A DNA stretch of 64,000 bases, from the NCBI GenBank assembly GCA_000750105.3, contig JPHH03000009.1, positions 434,001-498,000 of the forward strand, read 5' to 3'. The position numbers and the translations under genes were made by a program. This document shows positions 30,365 to 39,735 of this stretch, one piece after another. Each line of letters opens with the position of its first letter. Positions within the stretch are counted from its first letter, which is position 1. The notes beneath the pieces were generated by a model that saw only the letters and a program-made list of their open reading frames with translations, ran no database searches and was not told where the DNA came from. The DNA is from Tolypocladium sp. Sup5 PDA-1 (lineage: Eukaryota; Ascomycota; Sordariomycetes; Hypocreales; Ophiocordycipitaceae).

Positions 30365-31935
30365 TTATAGCTCGTCACGGCCGGTAATAGCGGGTGGTTT
30401 GTTGCCGGGGAGTAATGAGCTCGCGGCGTTCCATAAGTCGGTGACAATAGGGAATCTTGCACCCATATACCACGCCGATCCGATCTAAAGGTGTGTACAG
30501 TCAGCCACCAACTCATGCTCTGATGAAGGGGATGTTCAAATGCGTCACTCACCATAATGCCTGATACAAAGAGCAGGCAAAGGGTCACAATGCCAAACAG
30601 GACCAGGGTCTCCCCAGGATCCACGGTTGGCTCCTTGTTCTGCTTCTGGGCGTTCTCGATGCCCAGCTTCTTGGGGTCCTGCTTGGGGTAGAGCGTCTCG
30701 ATGAACTGCTCAATCTAGAATTGTGTCAGCATCATTGCCATGAGTCCTCATCATGACAAGGGTCGCATACCTTGGCACATCGCACGCTGATGTTGAGATA
30801 GTTGGGATCCCGCGGGTCGTTCTTTGCGTGTATCCGCCGGACATATCTCCGGAAGACCTCGCAGATGGTGAACAGGTTCTGTGTCGACTCGAACATAATC
30901 TGACAGGCATCGCCCTTGGTGATCTTGACGTTTCTCTCCAACACGTCAGGATTCCGGAACAAGAGCTCCAGTGTGGCAATGGCCATGCCTTGCGGAATGG
31001 CCACAAAGTTGAAGACGCTCTGCTCGCGCATGCCCGCCATGTAGAACAGGCACTCTTCGGTGTGCTTCAAGGCATCGAGTACCATTTCCGAGATGCAGTT
31101 GATGGCCTTTTCGCGGTGCTTGGGGTCGAACAGGTCGTCCCACTTGTCGACGTGCTTGCTCCAGATCTCCTTGGGATACCACCGCCTGCCATCTTGCCAG
31201 TCCTCGTGAAGGTCACGGATGATGTTGGTCTTTTGCAGGAACTGGCCCATGGACTCGGTCAGCGAGGGCCGCTCAGCGAGCTTGGGGTTGCCAAGCTCGG
31301 ACGACACGAACAAGCGGGTCAACCCCTCGCCGACGAGACCAGCCACGTAGTGGCAGTACAGCTCGTACTCGTCGATGGTCTGGACACCGTTCTTAATCAT
31401 GTCCGAGTTTTCCGCATAGTCGGCCATGCCATTGCCCATCTTGACGGTCATGTCCTTGATGATGTCGTAGTATGGCTTCTTGAGCTTCTTGAGCTCGGTG
31501 ATGACCACGTCGAACTTCTCGAGCAGCTCTCGGTCCTTTTCCTTGCTCTCATGGAACTGCCAGCCATCTATCTCCATTGTGTTGTGGAAATTCCGCAGCA
31601 GGGGAATCTTCTTGTCGAGGGGGATGTGCATGTCATCCTCGATGGTGTCGAGACCGCGGAGGACGAGGTAGAAGAGGGTGATGGGGACGAGCAGCTCATG
31701 GTTGAGCTCCTGGATGACGGCCGAGAAGCTTCGGCTCGTCAAGTTCAAGAAGCGGAAGCATTCTACAAGCGTCTCCGACTCCGTCGACGGGTCGCGCTTG
31801 TGTACGGGGTTGTGCCACAGCTTCCTGCAACGCAAGTCAGCATGGACAGTCTCCCGGCGCAAACACCGTCGGTACGCACCATTGAATAATAGAACGCAGC
31901 TGGTTCGGGTGCATAAGGAAGTAGAGGGCGCCCAT
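30365..31935 (-). CDS. ERG9: Squalene synthase (farnesyl-diphosphate farnesyltransferase)
   Basis: Four exons (31880-31935, 30771-31824, 30553-30714, 30365-30484) encode 463 residues, normal for fungal ERG9. Introns of 55, 56 and 68 nt have good GT/AG ends. The first short exon gives MGALYFLMHPNQLRSIIQW and joins to KLWHNPVH. The first Asp-rich motif is LRGLDTIEDDM and the second DLHEDWQDGRRW; both bind Mg-diphosphate. Other family blocks are YCHYVAGLVGEGLTRLF, SMGQFLQKTNIIRD and FNFVAIPQGMAIATLEL. The C-terminus has a membrane helix (TLVLFGIVTLCLLFVSGIM) that ties it to the ER. It condenses two farnesyl diphosphates to squalene, the first committed step to ergosterol. Confidence 0.97.
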
Positions 31936-33285
31936 CTTTGCTAACCAGCCAGCCGGCGACGCGCGAGGAGATTGATGGGGAGGTGAATGGGGAGGTGAAA
32001 AGGGGGGCAGGAGAAGATTGGAGAGCCGTCAACCGTCAGCGAAGAGGATCAGGCGAGGTCAAGGGCGAGGGCCCAATTGACGACCAGGACGCGATGCCTA
32101 GGCAGGAGATTGAGCACAAGCAATTTGATTGCGGCTTTCACGCGCAAATTGTCGTTGTTCTCCTGGTAGCCGGTCGCGGTGGTGAGGAGAAGGAGGGAGA
32201 TTTATTCTCGGGGGGGCTCGCTGGAGGCTTAAGCAGGCAAAGTTTGACTCCACAGGGGGCAGCTGTGAGGTGGCTGCAGATTGCGCCGTCTCCCCTCCTG
32301 CAAAAAATCATCTTGCATAGCCTGGCCCCACAGAGCCTGGACTCTCACGGGACGGGATTCGGTCATTCGGATGTGGAACTCCGCGCCAAAAGTACCTAGC
32401 GTATCCGGCACCGAAGACGGCCATTTCTCACGCTCCATCCTCAAGAGAGCCACGTCTGGTTGCCGTCACAGCGAGTCGACGTCAGCTAGGTACGGACACA
32501 GAGTGGGCAGGCAGCACCCAGACTGGTAACGAGTCACCATGGCTGCCATCACTTCCTTGCAGCAATACGAAGTAGTGGGTGCAGCACGGCCCTGAACAGC
32601 TGGCGCTTTAGCCGCTGCACAGCTTCCCATCCCATGAAGGGGCTGTGGTCGAGGCAGGCACAGTTCCACACGCGACCGCGGCGCATCCTTAGGTACCTAG
32701 TATTATTAGCACACGGGAGACACAGCCAAGCCAACAACACACCAGAATCATTAGATGCATCGAGCCAGGTGACTACCTGCCGGCAATCACATCTCAGTTA
32801 CGGTCCGTTCGTGATGCAGCAGGAAGCAGGTGACCTATATTTGGGCCCTGAGGTCCTGCAGGTGCTGCAGCTCGGATTGTCGGTCGTCCCTCGACTATTC
32901 GCATTGCTTCCTGTAACGCCAGAACACCAGCTACCTTGAGGGAGACCATGCACACGATGATTCCAGGCGAGGCATATCTCATACCTACCAGGCGTCTGAC
33001 AGCTTCCTGGCCAGTGAATAAAGGCTTCGGAGGGTTGGCCATGTGAGGCAAGAACTTATTGCGGCGGCTTCGTCTCAAGGCGCCTTCCATTTGGTGGCTT
33101 CCGGAAGAAAGGCAGGCGTATCATGGCTTCTTTCCTTGAACGTCGTACGGCCATTAGGCTGCTCGCCGCAGTGGCCTGCCAGACCTTTCGTCCTACCAGC
33201 GCGGGACTCATGACACCGGGGAAGATTGGACAGCCTCCTTGAACTCTGCCTCCATCGACATCCGGATCGCGGTGCAGCACCCATC
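31936..33285. promoter_or_regulatory. Divergent promoter region of ERG9 and the epimerase/reductase gene
   Basis: This 1.35-kb spacer contains the AGGTACCT word at 32691-32698 within CTTAGGTACCTAG. Related elements lie near 32392 (GTACCTAG) and 32485 (CTAGGTAC). No recognised sterol-response site and no supportable gene were seen. Confidence 0.5.
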
Positions 33286-34260
33286 ATGGCAGCTCCCAAC
33301 GGCGCCAACGGCACCTCAGATGGGCATTCCAAGCCTCTTCGCTTCCTCATCTGGGGCGGAGATGGCTGGATTGCTGGCCACCTCAAGCCTCTCCTCCAAG
33401 GCCAAGGCAAGGAAGTGCACGCGACCACTGTTCGGATGGAAAACCGCGAAGCGGTCATCCAGGAGCTGGCCAAAGTCGAGCCGACACACGTTCTCAACGC
33501 AGCTGGCTGCACCGGTAGACCCAACGTCGACTGGTGCGAAGACAACAAGGAGGCGACGGTGCGGTCCAATGTCATCGGCGCACTCAACTTGGCAGACTGC
33601 TGCTTCCAGGCAGGCGTGCATTGTACTGTCTTTGCCACGGGGTGCATCTACCAGTACGACGACGCCCATCCGATCGGGGGACATGGTTACACGGAGGAAG
33701 ATAAGCCAAACTTCCACGGCAGCTTCTATTCGGAGACGAAAGGTCATGTTGAGCCCGTGAGTTGCCCTGGGGTCATAACCAAGTATTCCTGTTGCTAAAG
33801 GGTCATGCAGATCATGAAACACTTCAACAACTGCCTCATTCTTCGTCTTCGCATGCCGGTGAGCGATGATCTCCATCTACGCAACTTTGTCACCAAAATC
33901 ACGGGCTACGAGCGTGTTGTCGATGTCCCAAACAGCAACACCATCCTCCACGACCTCCTCCCCGCTGCTATTATCCTTGCAGAGCACAACGAGGTTGGCG
34001 TGTACAACTTTACCAACCCTGGCGCCATCTCTCACAACCAAGTCCTGCATCTCTTCAAGGAGATTGTGCGGCCAGCTTTCACCTTCAAGAACTTTACTGT
34101 GGAAGAGCAGGCAAAGATCCTCAAAGCGGGACGTAGCAACTGTGAGCTGGATACGACAAAGCTGGTGGCGAAGCTGGAGGAGTATGGGTATGAGGTTCCC
34201 GAGGTCCACGATTCTTACAAGCGATGCTTCAAGAGAATGGTGGCAGCCGGTGTTGAATGA
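33286..34260 (+). CDS. NAD(P)-dependent epimerase/reductase, probable UDP-4-keto-6-deoxyglucose 3,5-epimerase/4-reductase
   Basis: Two exons (33286-33756, 33811-34260) give 306 residues from MAAPNGANG. The N-terminus is a Rossmann fold (FLIWGGDGWIAGHL, with a GxxGxxG-like nucleotide loop). Then come HVLNAAGCTGRPNVDWCED and the short-chain dehydrogenase YSETK dyad (Tyr, Lys), with upstream FATGCIYQYD. The sequence is of the RmlD/NRS-ER type. Plant and fungal enzymes of this type convert UDP-4-keto-6-deoxyglucose to UDP-rhamnose in a single polypeptide. The partner UDP-glucose 4,6-dehydratase is not in the window. UDP-rhamnose would feed cell-wall or glycan rhamnose. The intron (33757-33810) has a GTGAGT donor, phase 0. 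Confidence 0.85.
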
Positions 34261-34369
34261 TGGAGAATGATGGCCGATCTCATAATGGGGCGAGGGGAGC
34301 TTTGGCAATTCGCTTGGGACGAGGGTCCGTGGCATCTCTAGGGAGTTGGCTCAGGACTGAACTTGCTAT

Positions 34370-35465
34370 TTGATGCTCGTACTATATACGAAGAGCCAGA
34401 TCGAAGAAGTACAATACAAGTACACAACAGCAGACTGTATCGCGGCCTTAGGCGGCCACGCGTTTAAGCGCCCGTCGTCGGTAGCCAACAACCGCCTCTT
34501 TCAAGATTCTCACATCCACTTCGCACCATATTCCTTGGCCATGCGGGCACTTCACGAGAAAGATGAAATCCAAACCGAGCCGCTTGTGCGGGCTCCAATC
34601 ACCGAAACGCATTCACCGGCAAATCTGGACATTGACCATTTGGAAGCCTTAAACGAGCTATCGTGAACGTGCTCATGGCAGAGGCGACAGAGCTGGGATA
34701 CGCGCAGGTCATTGACGGTATTCCGACGACCTCGTCTTTTTCTGAGTTTCACAGCCTACGGAAGTCGCTGACCACCCTGCGCAGCTGCACACGGAGCTTT
34801 GCGAACGAGCCTTGGAAGAGTGCGGCATTTCAGGTCGGGCTTTGATCCCATGTCGTTGCTGTTGAGCCAAATGTGAACTCCCAACTTTTTCGATCTCTGT
34901 CCTCAGCAGCTACGATTGTCTTTAAACAAGACTCTCAATGTTCCGAATTACAGCACCAGGCAGCCGACCATTTCACTTGGCTTTGATCGAGTTGGTTGCA
35001 GTCGCTTGCCATCAAATCGCCGTGTTTCTGTCTCAACTTGATGGTGGAAACCATGCCAGAGAGTACGATGCTTGGTTGGCAAAGGGGCAGAACCTCGTTG
35101 ATGCTGGGAATGACAAGTATCGCGTCTACCCGATGGAGCCACCGGTGCCGTTCTCCCTCCCGTTTCGCGCCAGCCGACTCAATCACCCTCGCTATGATCC
35201 TTATCACGCGATGAAGTACTTTAACATAATTTCGGAACAATTATGAAAGGGTGCTTCCCTCCAGTTTCATAAGGCCGGATAAATTCTCCTCGCGCGACCA
35301 TCCTGAAGATGGCGGTGAATTGTGGCTGTTGAATTACGAGTACCAGGGCAACACGGAGGGCAAGCCGCCGGATGAAGCGGAGGTCGAGGCGGCGCAAGAG
35401 AGACTGAAGAAAATCACACCGTCATCACCGCTCTGGGGTATGATCCGAATTACATGTAGTTGATG
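34370..35465 (+). pseudogene. Frame-broken remnant of an uncharacterised fungal gene
   Basis: Several adjoining frames read like pieces of one protein. Frame A (to about 34666) contains PYSLAMRALHEKDEIQTEPL and ends LEALNELS-stop. A frame one base away continues as NVLMAEATELGYAQVIDG (34663-34845). A third (34938-35246) contains FHLALIELVAVACHQIAVFL. A fourth (to 35463) contains HPEDGGELWLLNYEYQ. The last two could be joined by a 50-nt intron, 35217-35266 (GT..CCAG). The first two are separated by what looks like a one-base deletion near 34655-34670, and the 34845 end hits a stop. No intact model was possible. It may be a decayed gene or contain sequencing errors. I cannot name the family. 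Confidence 0.45.
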
Positions 35466-35934
35466 TCATTGCAACAGCCAGAGACTTGAACGCGGACTTG
35501 CGAGATAACACAGCAATACTGGTATAGGGTAGCTCGCAATCTATGTACATAAGAGGTCGCGGGAACGACCGGTACCGGTGTACATGCTGGACTGAGCTAT
35601 GTCCGGCACTTGCATCCGTAGTAGGCCGAATTAAATCTGTTATTCGAACGAGTCAGGAAACGAATAAAAAGTGGCCTTCGGGCAGTTCGGGATCTGGGCA
35701 TGCGTTAATATCATCAACTTTACGAGGCTGAAGGCAAATGGCAGCACTGCCCCGCCATTACGTAGCGGTCGGGACTGCTCGACATCCAGGATCCCACCAA
35801 AATTTCCCCGGCTTCGCAATCACAAGCCAACGCAAGCCTTCTCATCTCCGCCTGACAAACGTCGCCAGAGCATCCTCTCCTTGTTCCGCCGGCTGCATCG
35901 CACCGCATCGCATACTTACATATCCTCGCCCAAG
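35466..35934. promoter_or_regulatory. Spacer upstream of the DnaJ gene
   Basis: About 470 bp hold the promoter and 5' UTR of the DnaJ-X gene. The final 100 bp before the start are C/T- and A-rich. No element is recognised. Confidence 0.45.
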
Positions 35935-37615
35935 ATGGTCGTGGACACGGCCTACTACGACACGCTCGGCGTCCAGCCCACGGCCACGGAGCTGGAGATC
36001 AAGAAGGCGTACCGCAAGCTGGCCATCATCCACCACCCAGGTTCGCCCGCCCCATCTCCGCGCCGCCGGTGTCACCACCTCTGAAGCGGTTCCCCGGAAC
36101 TAACAGGATCAAACAGACAAGAACCCCAACGATCCGACGGCGCACGAAAAGTTCCAGGCCATCGGCGAGGCCTACCAGGTGCTCTCGGACACAGACCTGC
36201 GCAAGGCGTACGACAAGTTCGGCAAGGACCATGCCAAGCCCCAGGAGGGCTTCGCCGACCCGGCCGAGTTCTTCACGTCCATATTTGGCGGCGAGGCCTT
36301 TGTCGACTGGATCGGCGAGATCAGCCTGATGAAGGACCTGACCGCCACCATGGACATCACCATGCAGGAGGAGATGGAGAAGGAGGCACAGGCGGCGCAG
36401 GAAGAAGAGGAGTTCCCGGGCACAGAGGAGGCCAAGAAGGAGAGCTTGAACGAGCAAAAGGCCGCTGCCCCGGCTGACGGCGAACACGGCACTCCATCGG
36501 CGCCGCCGCCAACCGTCGTCGTGGAAGACGAAAAGGGTGCTACGGCCACTCCCCCCCCAGGCGCCGCCGCTGCCACGCCGCCCCCGCGATCGGGCGCGAC
36601 ATCTCCAGCGCCATCATCCGGCTCCCGAAGCCGGACGCAGATCCCGCTCCGACCCGCCCTCGCCGACAAGGCGCACGAAGATACCGAAGGTGAACTGTCC
36701 GAGGAGGCCCTCAAGGCAAAGGAGAAGAAGAAGGGCGGCCTCAGCAAGGAGCAACGCGAGCAGCTCGCCGCGTACGAGAAGGAGCGCGCCCGCATCCGCA
36801 AGGAACGCGTCGAGACCCTGTCGCGCAAGCTCCTCGACCGCGTCAGCGTCTGGACCGAGACGGACAAGGGCGCCGACGTGACCAGGGCGTTCCAGGAGAA
36901 GATGCGCCTCGAGGTCGAGAACCTCAAGATGGAGTCGTTCGGCATCGACATCCTCCACGCCATCGGCCAGACGTACGTGTCCAAGGCCTCGACGTTGCTG
37001 CGCAGCCAAAAGTTCCTCGGCATCGGCGGCTTCTTCAGCCGGATTCGCGACAAGGGCACGCTGGTCAAGGACACGTGGAACACCATCAGCAGCGCCATCG
37101 ACGCGCAACAGACGATGGAGGACATGGCCAAGATGGAGGAAAAGGGCGGCGAGGACTGGACCGACGAGAAGCGCGTCGAGTACGAGCGCCGCGTGACGGG
37201 CAAGATCCTGACGGCGGCGTGGAGGGGCAGCAAGTTTGAGATCCAGAGCGTGCTGCGCGAGGTGTGCGACAGCGTGCTCAACGATAAGAAGGTTTCGCTT
37301 TCGAAGCGGTTAGAGCGCGCGCAGGCACTGGTCCTCATTGGCGACATCTTTGCCAAGGTTCGTATCCCCTCCATTCTCACATCTCGCCGTCCAAGGCCGT
37401 GAGCTAATCAACCGCGCAAACAGTCTGAGCGATCCCCCGAGGAAGAGGGCGACTACCTCGTCTTCGAGCAGCTCGTCGCCGAGGCGGCCATCAAGAAGGA
37501 CAAGGATGAGGAGAAGCGTAAGAAGGAGAAGAAGGGGCATCACCACCACCACCATAAGGAGGCCGAGGATGCGGCTGCCGATGCGCCCAACGTTCCCAAG
37601 CAGCCGTCGGCGTGA
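35935..37615 (+). CDS. DnaJ (Hsp40) cochaperone with DnaJ-X domain, CAJ1-like
   Basis: Three exons (35935-36040, 36117-37357, 37424-37615) encode 512 residues. The J domain starts at residue 5 (YYDTLGVQPTATELEIKKAY) and its HPD tripeptide is split by intron 1 (HHP-D). The tail of the J domain is FQAIGEAYQVLSDTDLRKAY. A Pro/Ala-rich linker follows, then the DnaJ-X domain (about residues 240-410: SFGIDILHAIGQTYVSKAST, FLGIGGFFSRIRDKGTLVKD). The Lys-rich C-terminus ends with a HHHHHH run before an Ala-rich tail. It stimulates Hsp70 ATPase, as Caj1/Djp1-type proteins do in the cytosol, in organelle protein import and at the plasma membrane. Both introns use unusual GTTCG donors (36041, 37358), but the frames join perfectly. 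Confidence 0.93.
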
Positions 37616-37954
37616 TGAGGCAAGGCTAGATGGGACGGCGGAAGGAGAGGGAGATGGAGACGCATAGAGCGGGATGGAAGCGTATAGACTTATTGTTGTT
37701 GGTTGACGTTTGCGCCGGATTATATATTCCCCCCTTTCAACACGTTTGATACTTGTCACCATGGCGCCCTTGGCCGTTTATGGCATGTTGACATAATTCT
37801 GCCATGTGCCTTGGCGAGGTCCGAGTAACACAGCTTTACTGCAGCGTCTGCTGCTCTATTTCAGGGGTATCTTTCTAGCCTGTGTAGCGTCTATGTATGA
37901 TGGCCTGCGTGTAGCACGTGCAATAGATAGTGTATCCAAACTCTTCAACGTCGT
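37616..37954. other. Convergent spacer
   Basis: These 339 bp lie between the DnaJ and cytochrome b5-like genes. The 3' UTRs of both are expected here. Nothing else is seen. Confidence 0.5.
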
Positions 37955-39001
37955 CTAGTCCATCTTGTCCATGTCGCTCTCCTGCGAGCCACCCTCGGGC
38001 TCCTCCACCAGCAAGCCCACCAGGCACGCCGCCAGCATCGTCTCGTAGTTGACCCAGGGGTGTATCTCGCCGAACAGCTTGGTGCCGTCACGGCCCGCGC
38101 CGCGCATGAGCTCCGGGACGCCGCCCGGGTGGAACTTTGCGTAGGGCGTGATGTTGTAGACCTTGCCGTTGAGGGCCATCCAGGCGTCCTTGCCGCGGCG
38201 GCCTGTCTTCTCCCTGAGCAGCGAGGGCGGGACGCGCATGTAGGGCGCCGAGGGGGCGAGGCCGCGGAGGTCGGCGCTGGGGCCCGAGATGCGCGCCCAG
38301 TCGAGCGGCGAGTGGCCCGGGTCGAGGGTGACCTGGCGGCTGGGCTTCTGCGGCCGGGAGGAGTGCGTCGGCGGGGGGGCGAGGCCGCCAGGGGAGAGCG
38401 AGGGGGGCCCACGGTCGGGGATGGGGCGGCGGGCGCGCTGCGCGGAGTTGGCTGCTGGGAACTGCGGGAGGGAGGGGATGCGGCCGGCGGAGGGGAGACG
38501 GTTCGGGGGAGGAGGGGGCATCATGGCGGAGCTCGGTTTCGGGGCGCTGGGCTGCGCGGGCGGTTCGTCGGAGAGGGTGAAGCTCGGGATGGGCTGCGGT
38601 GGCCGTGCCGCTGAGGCTTTGGGTGTTGTTGGGCTCTCAGGGTGCTCTTCGATCGTAGGCGGTTGGGTCGTGGGAGGTTGAATCGTGGGCGGCGGCAGAG
38701 GAGGAGGTGGCATCGCAGCTCTGTCGCGAGAATTCTTCTCCTCGGGCGACGGCGGCAGTTTCGGCGCATCCAAAGGCGCAGTTGCGCTCCCGTTGCCCAC
38801 AGCCTCATCTCGTATCCTCGGCGCCGCATCCTCATCTGTGTCTTCCTCCCCGCGCCGCTTCTCCCCCGATCCCGCAGCGTCGGCGACTGCTGCCGCTCCG
38901 AGGCCTAGCCATTTGAACAGCATGGGCGACAGCCACGCAGGGGGTCGGACGATGACGTAGACGACGGATGCGACGATGAGCGAGATGCCCAAGAGGCCCA
39001 T
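37955..39001 (-). CDS. Membrane-anchored cytochrome b5-like heme-binding protein
   Basis: A single exon encodes 348 residues from the ATG at 39001; the longer frame begins with GTG. An N-terminal helix (MGLLGISLIVASVVYVIV) anchors it in a membrane. A ~200-residue Pro/Ser-rich linker follows, including PPPPLPPPTIQPPTTQPP. The C-terminal cytochrome b5-type domain has the first heme ligand in FHPGG (KVYNITPYAKFHPGGVPELM) and a probable second His in FGEIHPWVNYE. The layout resembles the fungal IRC21-type b5 proteins. The Pro-rich spacer could let the heme domain reach a redox partner; this is inference. It ends in an acidic tail (SQESDMDKMD). Confidence 0.85.
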   Translation of the reverse strand: MGLLGISLIVASVVYVIVRPPAWLSPMLFKWLGLGAAAVADAAGSGEKRRGEEDTDEDAAPRIRDEAVGNGSATAPLDAPKLPPSPEEKNSRDRAAMPPPPLPPPTIQPPTTQPPTIEEHPESPTTPKASAARPPQPIPSFTLSDEPPAQPSAPKPSSAMMPPPPPNRLPSAGRIPSLPQFPAANSAQRARRPIPDRGPPSLSPGGLAPPPTHSSRPQKPSRQVTLDPGHSPLDWARISGPSADLRGLAPSAPYMRVPPSLLREKTGRRGKDAWMALNGKVYNITPYAKFHPGGVPELMRGAGRDGTKLFGEIHPWVNYETMLAACLVGLLVEEPEGGSQESDMDKMD

Positions 39002-39735
39002 TGTCGCAGCGCGCAAGGGACAACCACGGCGGTGGTGGTGACGGTGGTTGTTCACAAGTCAGGGTCCCACGATGGAGGTTTCGGCTGGCAGATTTACGCT
39101 GGTCATGGCTTTTGGCACGTTTTGGTTGGTGCTAAAAATGGATGCATAAAGTGTCCCACATGAGGTGGCGCCGTGGCGGCGGGATTTGTGCCTACAGGGG
39201 ATCGGCTGCGGGAAGCGCGTGCTGTGCCAGCGGCTTCTAGGCCGGCCAGGGCGGCTTACAGGGGGCAAGAGGGGGAGGGGGTGCCCGCGGCATGAAAGTA
39301 AACAATCAAAATGAGATGACATCGTGAGGGGCTCTAAGTAAACAATATTAAAGAGTGGTATGCACCACCGCGCTTTCTTTCGTTTGCCGTACTGGACATT
39401 GAGCAGTGTTGCGTTTGGCACGAGGACAAAACCACCGCCTTTGAGTTCCTACCTGCATCGCCTCTACTGTATATGCAGTTGGCTGATTCCTCCATGTATG
39501 ACGCTGAAGTGGTGCAACTGCCATCGCCAGATGCGCTGTTTGTGGATCGCCCTTTCAGTGGACCACGCCCGCTAAAGTGGCGTCCTGGGTCGTGCTGGCC
39601 CCCTAATCTGCCCCCTGGGCCCCCAGTAGAATTCCCCGGAGCCTCGGCGGACTCACCACCTATTCCATCTAGCCTGGACCATCCACCACCCACCCAAACG
39701 CTACTGTTATTGCCGTGCGACACGCAGGGAGGGAG
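39002..39735. promoter_or_regulatory. Divergent promoter between the b5-like and FFYA-motif genes
   Basis: This 734-bp spacer is AT-rich near 39290-39350 and CT-rich just before the plus-strand start. No gene is supported. Confidence 0.45.

Noticed and set aside
30753..31889. 378-residue frame on the plus strand opposite ERG9
   Set aside because: It is an antisense shadow of the squalene synthase exon, which is certain from its motifs.
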